Shown piece by piece: positions 1-8,318 of a DNA stretch of 37,296 nucleotides. The stretch spans positions 1 through 37,296 of the forward strand of contig CACOJQ010000013.1 in NCBI GenBank assembly GCA_902627575.1. The letters run 5' to 3'. The stretch is from an uncultured Bacteroidota bacterium (lineage in GTDB: Bacteria; Bacteroidota; Bacteroidia; Flavobacteriales; BACL11). Every line of letters begins with the position of its first letter. The stretch's first letter is position 1. Below the pieces are notes generated by a model, which saw only the letters and a list, made by a program, of their open reading frames with translations, was not told where the DNA came from and searched no databases. The translations under genes were made by a program, and so were the position numbers.

Positions 1-465
1 CCAGCTTTCGTGAGAACAAAAATTAGAAATTTAAATACTGGAAGACTTCTAGAGAACACTTTTACCTCAGGTGTAAAAATTGATGTAATAAGAGTAGAAA
101 ATAGAAAATACCAATTTTTATATTCAGAGGGTAATGATTATCACCTTATGAATAATGAAGATTATGAGCAACTAATGATGCAAAAAGATTTTATTGAAAA
201 TGTTGAATTTTTAAAAGAGGGAGAAAACATCGAGGTTCTTTTTCATGCTGATAAAGGAATTCCTTTATCAGCTCAGGTTCCTTCACATGTAATACTTGAG
301 ATAACATTTACTGAACCTGGTGTTAAAGGAAATACAGCAACAAATGCTACTAAGCCTGCTACAACCGAAACAGGAGCAAAAATAAATGTACCTCTATTTA
401 TAAATGAAGGTGATAAAATTAAAATTGATACAATCAAAAAATCTTATATTGAAAGAATAAAATAA
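1..465 (+). CDS. efp: Elongation factor P, C-terminal part (5' end outside window)
   Basis: The frame is open from the first base and reads PAFVRTKIRNLNTGRLLENTF, which is the middle of EF-P domain I. Roughly the first 36 residues, including the conserved KOW-loop lysine, lie upstream of the window. The OB-fold domains II and III are complete and include the typical AT-N-ATKPAT-ETGA-VPLFI-EGD stretch and a C-terminal YIERIK. EF-P binds the ribosome between the P and E sites and relieves stalling at polyproline. The stop codon overlaps the serC start (TAATG), so the two are probably co-transcribed and coupled. The GTG at position 10 is not a real start; it is an internal codon of the conserved FVRTK block. 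Identification is secure. Confidence 0.95.
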   Translation, partial: PAFVRTKIRNLNTGRLLENTFTSGVKIDVIRVENRKYQFLYSEGNDYHLMNNEDYEQLMMQKDFIENVEFLKEGENIEVLFHADKGIPLSAQVPSHVILEITFTEPGVKGNTATNATKPATTETGAKINVPLFINEGDKIKIDTIKKSYIERIK

Positions 466-1529
466 TGTATAAAACTCATAACTTTTCAGCAGGACCATGT
501 ATTCTTCCAAATAATGTTCTACAGCAAGCATCAAAATCAATAATTAATTTTGATAATAATTTATCATTGATTGAAATATCACACAGAAGTCAGCCATTTG
601 ATGAGGTTATGAATAATGCTAAACAGCTTGTAAAAGATCTACTCAGTGTTCCATTAGGATATTCAATATTGTTTTTACAAGGTGGAGCTAGTCTTCAATT
701 TAGTATGGTTCCTTATAATTTAATGAAAATTAATGGAACTGCAGTATATTTAAATACTGGAACATGGGCAACAAAAGCAATAAAAGAAGCCAAAAAATTT
801 GGAAATGTTGTTGTTGCAGCTGATTCTTGCGAATCAAATTACAGTTCGATACCTAAAAACTACACTTTTCCTAAAGAATATAATTATTTTCACTGTACAT
901 CTAATAATACAATATATGGTACTCAAATAAAAAATTTCCCATCACTAAACGGAATAATGGTGTGTGACATGAGCTCAGATATATTTAGTAGAAAAATTAA
1001 TATCAAAGACTTTGATTTGATTTATGCAGGAGCACAAAAAAATATGGGTCCGGCTGGAACAACTCTAGTAATTATTAAAGATGAAATACTAGGAAAGTCA
1101 GGAAGAGACATACCTTCAATGCTTGATTATAACACACACATTGAAAAAAATAGTATGTTTAATACACCTCCAGTTTTTTCCATTTATGTCTCAATGTTGA
1201 CATTACAATGGCTAAAAAATTTAGGTGGTATTTCTTACATAGAAAATGAAAATATAAAAAAAGCTGATCTACTTTATAATGAAATAGATAAAAACTCAAT
1301 ATTTGAAGGAACTGCACAAAAAGAAGATAGATCAAATATGAATGTTTGTTTTAAACTAAAAGATAAGTCTAAAGAACAAGACTTTAATAACATGTGTAAT
1401 AATGCTAAAATCAGTGGAATAAAAGGACATAGATCTGTAGGAGGATACAGAGCCTCTATTTACAATGCCATGCCTATCGAAAGTATTGAGGTGTTGATTG
1501 ATGTTATGCAAAAATTAGAAAAAAAATAA
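465..1529 (+). CDS. serC: Phosphoserine aminotransferase
   Basis: A 354-aa fold-type I PLP enzyme that converts 3-phosphohydroxypyruvate and glutamate to O-phosphoserine. Visible hallmarks are the N-terminal NFSAGPCILP, the FLQGGASLQF substrate/PLP segment near residue 70, and the Schiff-base lysine K192 in AGAQKNMGPAG. The C-terminal HRSVGGYRASIYNAMP block contributes to the phosphate site. Length is normal for bacterial SerC. The ATG overlaps the efp stop codon and serA starts one base after the stop, so it belongs to a tight operon. In the same operon serA carries out the preceding step of the pathway. Confidence 0.96.
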   Translation: MYKTHNFSAGPCILPNNVLQQASKSIINFDNNLSLIEISHRSQPFDEVMNNAKQLVKDLLSVPLGYSILFLQGGASLQFSMVPYNLMKINGTAVYLNTGTWATKAIKEAKKFGNVVVAADSCESNYSSIPKNYTFPKEYNYFHCTSNNTIYGTQIKNFPSLNGIMVCDMSSDIFSRKINIKDFDLIYAGAQKNMGPAGTTLVIIKDEILGKSGRDIPSMLDYNTHIEKNSMFNTPPVFSIYVSMLTLQWLKNLGGISYIENENIKKADLLYNEIDKNSIFEGTAQKEDRSNMNVCFKLKDKSKEQDFNNMCNNAKISGIKGHRSVGGYRASIYNAMPIESIEVLIDVMQKLEKK

Positions 1530-1530
1530 T

Positions 1531-2490
1531 ATGATAAAAATATTAGCAAACGATGGAATATCTAAATTAGGAATAAAAACATTAGAAGAAAATGGTTTTT
1601 ATGTTTCGTCTAATCATATTGAACAAGAAAAACTTATTGAAAATATTAACATTGAAAAATACAAAGTTCTTTTAGTAAGAAGTGCTACAAAAGTTCGAAA
1701 AGAACTAATTGATTCTTGTCCAGAAATAAAAGTCATTGGTAGAGGTGGCGTAGGTATGGATAATATTGATGTCGATTATGCTTTAAGTAAAGGAATAAAA
1801 GTTATTAATACACCAGCAGCATCCTCTAATTCAGTAGCAGAGCTGGTTTTTGCACATCTTTTTTCTATGGTTAGGTATCTATATCACAGTAACAGACATA
1901 TGCCTTTGACTGGTGATTCTGAATTCAAGGAATTAAAAAAATCCTATGCAAAAGGTATAGAGATAAGCGGTAAAACATTAGGAATTATTGGTTTTGGCAG
2001 AATAGGTCAAGAAGTTGCAAAAAAAGCAATTGGTTTAGGAATGAATGTTTTAGCACATGACAAATTTGTAAAAGAAGCAGAAATAAATATTAACTTTTTT
2101 AATAAAGATAATATTTCTTTTAAAGTTTTTACTAAAGATTTGGAATTTGTTCTGAAAAATTCTGATTTCATTACTTTGCACCTTCCAAAACTAGAAGAAA
2201 AAGCCATTATTGGAGCAGAAGAGATAGGATTAATGAAAACAGGAGCTGGTATTATTAATACTTCTAGAGGTGGAATAATTGACGAGACAGCTCTAATGTT
2301 TGCATTAGACAAGCATAAATTAGCTTATGCTGGACTTGATGTATTTGAAAATGAGCCTAATCCGAGTATTCATATATGTATGCATAATGCAATTAGTTTA
2401 ACTCCTCACATAGGTGCTGCAACTTTAGAAGCTCAAGAGAGAATTGGCTTAGAACTTGCTCAACAAATTATTACACATTTTAACGATTAA
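1531..2490 (+). CDS. serA: D-3-phosphoglycerate dehydrogenase, short form
   Basis: A 319-aa D-2-hydroxyacid dehydrogenase with the NAD-binding GFGRIGQEVA motif near residue 155, the substrate-loop VIGRGGVGMDNID, the catalytic-region INTSRGGIID and the terminal LTPHIGAAT with the catalytic histidine. It would oxidise 3-phosphoglycerate to 3-phosphohydroxypyruvate, the first step of serine synthesis. It ends right after the catalytic domain and so lacks the C-terminal ACT or ASB domains that give serine feedback inhibition in longer SerA forms. This short architecture is common in Bacteroidota. Coupling to serC (1-bp gap) makes the SerA role more likely than a generic hydroxyacid dehydrogenase. 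Its stop overlaps the next start. Confidence 0.93.
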   Translation: MIKILANDGISKLGIKTLEENGFYVSSNHIEQEKLIENINIEKYKVLLVRSATKVRKELIDSCPEIKVIGRGGVGMDNIDVDYALSKGIKVINTPAASSNSVAELVFAHLFSMVRYLYHSNRHMPLTGDSEFKELKKSYAKGIEISGKTLGIIGFGRIGQEVAKKAIGLGMNVLAHDKFVKEAEININFFNKDNISFKVFTKDLEFVLKNSDFITLHLPKLEEKAIIGAEEIGLMKTGAGIINTSRGGIIDETALMFALDKHKLAYAGLDVFENEPNPSIHICMHNAISLTPHIGAATLEAQERIGLELAQQIITHFND

Positions 2491-3689
2491 TGGTTAAAAT
2501 AAGTGCCTTTAAAGCGATTAGACCAGTTAGGGATAAAGCAAGCTTAGTTGCGTCAAGATCATATTTAACGTATTCTGAAAATACAATCATAGAAAAATTA
2601 GATAACAATCCGTATACTTTTTTACATATTATTAATCCAGAATACAAAAAGAAAAATAAACGAAATGATAAACAAAAATTTTTAAAAATAAGAGAGAAAT
2701 TTACAGAATTTGTTGATGAAAAAATACTTATAAGAGACAAAACAAATTGTTTTTATGTTTATCAACAAAAAAATGAATTAAAAACATACACTGGTATTAT
2801 TGGTACTGCAGCAGTAAAGGATTATTTAAGTGGTAAAATAAAGAAACACGAACTAACCCTCAAAAAAAGAGAAGAAAAGTTTTGTGACTATCTTAAATTA
2901 GCTGGCTTTAATGCAGAACCTGTATTACTTTGTTACAAGGAAAACTCAAATATTAATAATATTATTCAAAAATATATTTTATCAAGAGCGGAGTATGAGT
3001 TTACGACTACTGACAAATCTTTACATAAATTATGGATAATTAATAATAATGATGATATTAAAAAAATATCAAAAGAATTTAAAAAAATTGACGATTTATA
3101 TATAGCTGATGGTCATCATAGAACTGCATCTTCTGCACTGCTTTCAAAAGTTAGCAAAACTGAAAGCAGTAGTTATTTTATGAGTTATTTACTTAGTGAA
3201 AAACAACTCAATATTCTTAGCTTTAACAGACTAATAAAGTCTTTAAATAATTTGACTGCTAAAAATTTTATTTATAAAATTAAAGAAAAATTTAATGTTG
3301 TTGAAAGATCAAGCCACTGCTCTCCTACACAAAAAAATCAATTTTCAATGTATTTAGAAAATCAATGGTACTCTATTTCTTTGAAAAAAAATTACAATAA
3401 AAATTCAAATAAACTTGATCCATCAATTTTATCTTTTTATATACTTAAACCAATATTAAATATAATTGATGAAAGAACAGATAAAAATATAACTTTTGTT
3501 GAAGGAAACATCCCCACTAAAGAATTAAAAAAACAAGTAGATAACTCAAACTATAAGGTTGCTTTTATACTAAAACCAATTATAATTGATGATATAAAAA
3601 AAATAGCAGACAAAGGAGAAACTCTTCCTCCAAAAAGCACTTATGTAGAACCAAAGCTACGCTCGGGTTTAACTATTTATTCAATATAA
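2490..3689 (+). CDS. DUF1015 family protein in the serine operon
   Basis: A 399-aa cytoplasmic protein with the features of DUF1015: an N-terminal AFKAIRPVRD, a central YTGIIGTAAVKDYLSG segment, and the signature ADGHHRTASS at residues 206-215. The C-terminal LPPKSTYVEPKLRSGL is also typical of the family. The family is often encoded beside serC and serA in Bacteroidota, as here, where its ATG overlaps the serA stop. No biochemical function is assigned with confidence. The DGHHR motif resembles the DGHxR motif of ParB-fold free serine kinases, so a role in phosphoserine/serine chemistry is possible, but that link is inference. No phosphoserine phosphatase gene is present in the window. Confidence 0.9.
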   Translation: MVKISAFKAIRPVRDKASLVASRSYLTYSENTIIEKLDNNPYTFLHIINPEYKKKNKRNDKQKFLKIREKFTEFVDEKILIRDKTNCFYVYQQKNELKTYTGIIGTAAVKDYLSGKIKKHELTLKKREEKFCDYLKLAGFNAEPVLLCYKENSNINNIIQKYILSRAEYEFTTTDKSLHKLWIINNNDDIKKISKEFKKIDDLYIADGHHRTASSALLSKVSKTESSSYFMSYLLSEKQLNILSFNRLIKSLNNLTAKNFIYKIKEKFNVVERSSHCSPTQKNQFSMYLENQWYSISLKKNYNKNSNKLDPSILSFYILKPILNIIDERTDKNITFVEGNIPTKELKKQVDNSNYKVAFILKPIIIDDIKKIADKGETLPPKSTYVEPKLRSGLTIYSI

Positions 3690-3690
3690 A

Positions 3691-4332
3691 ATGAATATTA
3701 GAAAAAATATTCAGCTCATTAAAGCAAATTTGTCAAAAAATATCTGCTTAGTAATTGTTTCAAAGAAACAATCAAATAATAACATTATTGAAGCATATAA
3801 TGCAGGGCAAAAAATTTTTGGTGAGAATAAAGTACAAGAGTTAATTAAAAAAAAAGAAGAGCTTCCAAATGATATTAAATGGCATATGATTGGCCATTTA
3901 CAAACAAATAAAGTTAAATTTATTGCACCATTTATTGATATGATTCATTCTGTAGATTCTTTGAAGCTAATTAATGAAATTGATAAGAGAGCTGAACAAA
4001 ATAATCGAATAATTAACTGTTTATTACAAGTTCACATATCAAAAGAGAAAACAAAATTTGGTTTTGACATTGATAAAATAGAAGAAACAATAGAAGAAAC
4101 ACTGAAATTTAAAAATATAAATATTAGGGGTCTTATGGCAATGGCATCAAATACTAGCGATAAAAACAAAATAACAAAAGAATTTTCTTTAATTAATAAT
4201 TTGTTTAAAAAAATACAAAATAAAAATATAAATCTGCTTTCCATCGGTATGAGTAGCGACTATTTATTAGCTATACAAAATGGTAGTAATATGGTAAGAT
4301 TAGGAAGTAGTATATTCGGAAAAAGAAAATAA
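3691..4332 (+). CDS. YggS/PROSC-family PLP homeostasis protein
   Basis: A 213-aa single-domain alanine-racemase-like TIM-barrel protein. It carries the PLP lysine K25 in VIVSKKQ, the IFGENKVQEL motif, WHMIGHLQTNKVK, and the phosphate-binding C-terminal GMSSDYLLAI...GSNMVRLGSSIFGKR. The family binds PLP and buffers its availability without known catalysis. At 213 aa it is slightly shorter than E. coli YggS (about 234). It starts one base after the DUF1015 stop. Its position between serine-synthesis genes and ridA suits a role in keeping PLP enzymes working. Confidence 0.93.
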   Translation: MNIRKNIQLIKANLSKNICLVIVSKKQSNNNIIEAYNAGQKIFGENKVQELIKKKEELPNDIKWHMIGHLQTNKVKFIAPFIDMIHSVDSLKLINEIDKRAEQNNRIINCLLQVHISKEKTKFGFDIDKIEETIEETLKFKNINIRGLMAMASNTSDKNKITKEFSLINNLFKKIQNKNINLLSIGMSSDYLLAIQNGSNMVRLGSSIFGKRK

Positions 4333-4333
4333 A

Positions 4334-4348
4334 ATGAAAATAAAATGA
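4334..4348 (+). other. Tandem 11-bp duplication making a 4-codon mini-ORF that overlaps the ridA start
   Basis: The gap between the YggS-type gene and ridA holds two tandem copies of AAAATGAAAAT. The first ATG (4334) opens a frame of four codons (M K I K) whose TGA at 4346-4348 overlaps the ridA ATG at 4345. This may be only a slippage duplication in poly-A-rich DNA, or it may couple ridA translation to upstream ribosomes. No Shine-Dalgarno sequence is apparent. Confidence 0.4.
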
Positions 4349-4722
4349 AAAAAATAATCAAAACACCAAATGCTCCTCAAGCAATAGGACCGTATAGCCA
4401 AGCTATTTTACATAATAACACACTCTATTGTTCAGGTCAAATTGCTTTAAATGCTAAAACTAATAAATTAATTACAGATAATATTTTTAATGAAACACAT
4501 CAAGTTATGAAAAATATTTATGAAATACTAAAAGAGGCTAACATGGATTTTAAAAACATAGTAAAATGTTCAATATTTTTAAAAAATATGAATAACTACA
4601 ATGATGTAAATAAAGTATATGCCTCTTATTTCGATTCACAACCACCAGCTAGAGAAGCATTTCAGGTGTCTGTTCTACCAAAAAATGTAAATATTGAAAT
4701 ATCAGCCATAGCCTGTTTGTAA
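4345..4722 (+). CDS. ridA: RidA family reactive intermediate/imine deaminase
   Basis: A 125-aa protein, the usual Rid length, with the N-terminal APQAIGPYSQAI, LYCSGQIA near residue 28, and the active-site arginine R103 in PPAREAFQV followed by LPKNVNIEISAIA. RidA hydrolyses reactive enamines/imines such as 2-aminoacrylate made by PLP-dependent serine/threonine dehydratases, protecting PLP enzymes. It follows the YggS-type gene by 12 bp and precedes meaB by 1 bp, and shares the operon with serC and serA. The ATG at 4345 is chosen because it gives the conserved N-terminus; the ATG at 4334 is out of frame. Confidence 0.95.
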   Translation: MKKIIKTPNAPQAIGPYSQAILHNNTLYCSGQIALNAKTNKLITDNIFNETHQVMKNIYEILKEANMDFKNIVKCSIFLKNMNNYNDVNKVYASYFDSQPPAREAFQVSVLPKNVNIEISAIACL

Positions 4723-4723
4723 A

Positions 4724-5677
4724 ATGGACTTATCAAATGAAATATTAAGTGGAAATATCAGTGCATTAGCAAAAGGAATAACTTTAGTTGAAAGCACATT
4801 GCTCAGTGATCAAAAAAAAGCTCAACAACTATTAAAAAAATGTAGTAAAAAATCAAGAATAACTTTAAGAATTGGTATTACTGGTTCTCCCGGAGTAGGT
4901 AAAAGTACATTTATTGAAACTTTTGGCGAATTACTAACGAAAAAAGGTAAAAAAGTAGCAGTGCTAGCAATAGATCCGTCCTCAGAAAAAACAAAAGGAA
5001 GTATATTAGGAGATAAAAGTAGAATGAATAAATTATCTTCAAATAAAAATGCATTTATTCGTCCAAGCCCGAGTAGTGGAACATTAGGAGGTGTAACTAA
5101 TAAAACTAGAGATAGCATCTTATTATGTGAAGCTGCTGGATTTGATACCATTCTTATAGAAACAGTTGGTGTTGGTCAAAGTGAAACAACAGTAAGTAAT
5201 CTAGTAGATGTTTTCTTATTACTTATGCTTGCTGGAGCTGGAGATGAATTGCAAGGAATTAAAAGAGGAATTATGGAAGTTGCAGATTCAATTGCGATAA
5301 CAAAAGCGGATGGGGATAATACTCAAAAAGCAAAAAAAGCTGCTTTAGAATATAAAAATGCTATTCACCTATTCCCACCTATGGAAAATGGATGGATTCC
5401 TCAAGTTACGACTTGCTCAGCTATTGAAAATATTGGGATTTCTGAAATAGTTGAAAATATTGAAAAGTTTAATCGTCTAGTGATTTCTAATGGATGGAAA
5501 GAAAAAAAAAGAATTAAACAAAGTAAATTTTGGCTTCACTTATATATAAAAGAGGAACTTGGGAAACAAAGATATAACACTTTACTTACAGAAGGGAAAA
5601 TTAAATTGATGGAAGAAGAATTATTAAGAGGAAAAAAAATCTATCAACTTGTAGATACTATAAGTCAGCTACTGTAA
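4724..5677 (+). CDS. meaB: MeaB/ArgK-type GTPase (methylmalonyl-CoA mutase chaperone)
   Basis: A 317-aa G3E-family P-loop GTPase. The Walker A segment is GSPGVGKST at residues 54-62, followed by AVLAIDPSSEKTKGSILGDK, the switch region IETVGVGQSE and TKADGDN as the guanine-specificity motif. MeaB loads and protects adenosylcobalamin on methylmalonyl-CoA mutase. The mutase genes are not in this window, so its partner must be encoded elsewhere if present. It is the last gene of the forward operon and faces the reverse Septknot-type gene. I see no strong terminator, only an AT-only 7-bp hairpin near 5684-5702. Confidence 0.93.
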   Translation: MDLSNEILSGNISALAKGITLVESTLLSDQKKAQQLLKKCSKKSRITLRIGITGSPGVGKSTFIETFGELLTKKGKKVAVLAIDPSSEKTKGSILGDKSRMNKLSSNKNAFIRPSPSSGTLGGVTNKTRDSILLCEAAGFDTILIETVGVGQSETTVSNLVDVFLLLMLAGAGDELQGIKRGIMEVADSIAITKADGDNTQKAKKAALEYKNAIHLFPPMENGWIPQVTTCSAIENIGISEIVENIEKFNRLVISNGWKEKKRIKQSKFWLHLYIKEELGKQRYNTLLTEGKIKLMEEELLRGKKIYQLVDTISQLL

Positions 5678-5723
5678 AAAATCATAAATTTTCATAATTT
5701 ATATTAAAATTTTGAATTAGAGA

Positions 5724-6059
5724 TTAATAAAAAAAATGGATTTTTTCTTTATTTCTCCATCCAGCTCTACTGCTGTAATCACAAAAATATATTACAACAT
5801 CTGCTTGAGAAGCATAATCCACAAAATATATTTTTTTGTCAGCTCTACTCGCATAGTCCACAAAGAACCAGTTACCATCATTTTTACCAGCTTGACTAGC
5901 ATAATCTACTTTATAAACATTTAAATCAGCTCTGCTTTCGTAATTTGCAACGAAAACTTTTACGTCTGCTTGACTAGAATAGTCTACGGAATAAACTTTT
6001 TGAGCATGTAAGCTTAAAGAGGTAAAGTAAATTAAAAATAAAAATAAATAAGTTTTCAT
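5724..6059 (-). CDS. Secreted repeat protein, Septknot (DUF6150)-like
   Basis: A 111-aa protein with a signal peptide (MKTYLFLFLIYFTSLSLHAQ). The rest is six copies of a short repeat: a hydrophobic beta strand, then a [VC][DN]Y-[SA]-S-[QR]-A-[DG] turn. Copies read VDYSSQAD, ANYESRAD, VDYASQAG, VDYASRAD, VDYASQAD and CDYSSRAG. The pattern matches the family formerly called DUF6150, now described as the 7(1) septoil-knot domain, whose predicted chain is deeply knotted. I recognise this from the repeat, not from a search. Function is unknown; the signal peptide implies periplasm or export. It stands alone between a convergent meaB and a divergent aminotransferase gene. Confidence 0.82.
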   Translation of the reverse strand: MKTYLFLFLIYFTSLSLHAQKVYSVDYSSQADVKVFVANYESRADLNVYKVDYASQAGKNDGNWFFVDYASRADKKIYFVDYASQADVVIYFCDYSSRAGWRNKEKIHFFY

Positions 6060-6115
6060 TTCTCAAATTTAATAAAAAAATTTTAAGCATCTTAATAAAG
6101 ATAATATGATAATAG

Positions 6116-6123
6116 TATCTTTG
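6116..6123 (+). promoter_or_regulatory. Bacteroidota -7 promoter element of the aminotransferase operon
   Basis: TATCTTTG matches the TAnnTTTG -7 consensus and ends 18 bp before the ATG. No clear TTG -33 element is visible at the usual distance. Confidence 0.6.
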
Positions 6124-6141
6124 CTAAAACATAATTAAAAG

Positions 6142-7338
6142 ATGAAAAACGTTTCTAACAGACTAAATAGACTTTCAGAATCCGCGACATTAGCTATGGC
6201 TAGAATGAGTAGAGAACTTCAAGCAAAAGGAATTGATGTAATTGCCCTAAGCCTAGGTGAACCTGATTTTAACACTCCGGAATTTATTAAGGAAGCTGGA
6301 AAAAAAGCGATAGATGATAATTTTTCACATTATACGCCAGTTCCAGGACTAACTGAGCTAAGAAGCTCTATATCTGCTAAATTTAAAAGAGATAATAACT
6401 TAGAATACAAACCTGAACAAATTGTCACATCTACTGGTGCAAAGCAGTCATTAGCAAATGTATGTTTAAGTTTATTGAACCCTGGAGATGAAGTACTTCT
6501 TCCATGTCCATATTGGGTAAGTTATTCTGAAATAATCAAACTTGCCGAAGGCACACCCATAGAAATACCATCCTCTATTGACTCAGACTTTAAAGTTACT
6601 GCAGATGATTTGGAAAGAGCAATAACTTCAAAAACAAAGATGTTGATGTTTAGTTCTCCATGTAACCCTAGTGGAACAGTTTATAGTCAAGAAGAATTAG
6701 AAGATATTGCAAAAATGCTTGAAAAATATCCTGAAATTTTTGTTGTTTCCGATGAAATTTATGAACATATTAATTTTACAGAAAAACATTTTAGTATAGG
6801 AAGTATTTCATCAATGTATGATAGAACAATAACAGTAAACGGTGTCTCAAAAGGCTTTGCAATGACTGGATGGCGTGTTGGATTCATAGGAGCTCCTCTT
6901 TGGATTGCAAAAGCATGTAATAAAATTCAAGGTCAAGTCACTTCAGCTACTTGTGCAATAGCTCAAAAAGCAACTGAAAGAGCAATGCTAGCTGAACCAA
7001 AATCTGCTACAAAAGAAATGAAAGAAACATTTCTAAAAAGAAGAAATATGTTAGTTAATGAGTTAAAAAATATTAAAGGGATAAAATGTAATATTCCAAA
7101 TGGTGCCTTTTATGTTTTTCCAGAAATTAGCTACTTCTTTGGTAAATCATATGCAGAAACCTTAATTAAAAATGCAAACGATTTATGCATGTATTTATTA
7201 AATAATGCTCATGTTGCATGCGTAGCAGGTGATGCTTTTGGAAATCCAGAATGTATTCGTATTTCATATGCTGCATCAGAGTTGAAATTAATTGAAGCAA
7301 TGAAAAGAATAAAAAAATACTTAGAGCTTCTAAAATGA
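6142..7338 (+). CDS. Class I pyridoxal-phosphate aminotransferase (aspartate aminotransferase type)
   Basis: A 398-aa fold-type I aminotransferase of the Igamma aspartate/aromatic group. Visible motifs are LSLGEPDFNTPEFI, HYTPVPGLTELR, the SSPCNPSGTVYS segment carrying the conserved NPxG, DEIYEHI, and the Schiff-base lysine in NGVSKGFAMTGWRVGF. The C-terminal ECIRISYAAS carries the carboxylate-binding arginine. It most likely exchanges amino groups between aspartate and 2-oxoglutarate; the exact substrate cannot be fixed from sequence. It is the first gene of a forward operon; the last codons overlap the start of the next gene by 4 bp. Confidence 0.92.
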   Translation: MKNVSNRLNRLSESATLAMARMSRELQAKGIDVIALSLGEPDFNTPEFIKEAGKKAIDDNFSHYTPVPGLTELRSSISAKFKRDNNLEYKPEQIVTSTGAKQSLANVCLSLLNPGDEVLLPCPYWVSYSEIIKLAEGTPIEIPSSIDSDFKVTADDLERAITSKTKMLMFSSPCNPSGTVYSQEELEDIAKMLEKYPEIFVVSDEIYEHINFTEKHFSIGSISSMYDRTITVNGVSKGFAMTGWRVGFIGAPLWIAKACNKIQGQVTSATCAIAQKATERAMLAEPKSATKEMKETFLKRRNMLVNELKNIKGIKCNIPNGAFYVFPEISYFFGKSYAETLIKNANDLCMYLLNNAHVACVAGDAFGNPECIRISYAASELKLIEAMKRIKKYLELLK

Positions 7339-8318
7339 TAAACTTAAAAAAGATTTTCAAGAAATTTAATAACAAAAAAGTATTAATTATTGGAGATGCA
7401 ATGATAGATGCTTATATGTGGGGGAAAATAAATAGAATGTCACCAGAAGCTCCGGTTCCTATTGTAGAGGTAAAAAAACACGAAAATAGATTAGGTGGAG
7501 CTGCAAATGTTGCTTTAAATATACAGTCATTAGAAGCTACACCTATCTTATTTTCAATAATTGGTGATGATATTCATGGAAAGATATTTTTAGAATTAAT
7601 GCAAAAATCAAATTTAAGCACTGATGGAATACTAGTTTCTAATAAAAGAAGAACAACACTCAAAACTAGAGTAATAGCAAATGAAAAACATCAATTAAGA
7701 ATAGATGAAGAAGAAACAAAACCTATAGACTTAGAAAAAAAATTTATAAATAGTTTTAAAGATCAAATAAACAAATTTGACGTTATAATTCTACAAGATT
7801 ATAACAAGGGTTTACTTACTAAAAATGTAATTAAAGAAGTCCTCAAAATAGCAAATAAGTTTAATGTACCTACAGTAGTAGATCCAAAGAAAAATAATTT
7901 TAATAATTATTATAATTGTACATTATTCAAACCAAATTTATCAGAAATTAATGAGGGTATGAAAATAGATTTAAATGTTGATGATAAAAATGAAATTAAA
8001 AAAGCAACAAAGATTCTATTTAATAAATTAAATGCTGAGGCCATTTTATTAACAATGTCTGATAAAGGTATATCCATTACCAATGCTAACGAATTTGAAT
8101 ATACTCCGGCATATCAAAGAAAAATAATTGATGTTTCAGGTGCAGGTGATACAGTCTTGTCCGTCGCTTCATTATGTTTAGCAACAAAAATGGATTATAA
8201 ATTGTTATCAAAATTATCCTCACTAGCTGGAGGTATTGTTTGTGAAGAGGTTGGAGTGGTACCAATTAACAAGGGTAAACTTTTATCTGAAGCAACAATT
8301 ATCATAAAACATGAGTAA
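7335..8318 (+). CDS. rfaE1: D-glycero-beta-D-manno-heptose-7-phosphate kinase (stand-alone HldE kinase domain)
   Basis: A 327-aa ribokinase/PfkB-family kinase. It shows VLIIGDAMIDAYMWGKINRMSPEAPVPI at the N-terminus (key part GDAMIDAY...SPEAPVP), the RLGGAANVA glycine block, and the C-terminal DVSGAGDTVLS catalytic/anion-hole motif. This enzyme phosphorylates heptose-7-phosphate at C1 on the way to ADP-heptose for LPS inner core. It holds only the kinase domain; the nucleotidyltransferase half that is fused in E. coli HldE is absent and must be separate. The start overlaps the aminotransferase stop and the end overlaps ubiE, indicating co-translation. Confidence 0.92.
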   Translation: MINLKKIFKKFNNKKVLIIGDAMIDAYMWGKINRMSPEAPVPIVEVKKHENRLGGAANVALNIQSLEATPILFSIIGDDIHGKIFLELMQKSNLSTDGILVSNKRRTTLKTRVIANEKHQLRIDEEETKPIDLEKKFINSFKDQINKFDVIILQDYNKGLLTKNVIKEVLKIANKFNVPTVVDPKKNNFNNYYNCTLFKPNLSEINEGMKIDLNVDDKNEIKKATKILFNKLNAEAILLTMSDKGISITNANEFEYTPAYQRKIIDVSGAGDTVLSVASLCLATKMDYKLLSKLSSLAGGIVCEEVGVVPINKGKLLSEATIIIKHE

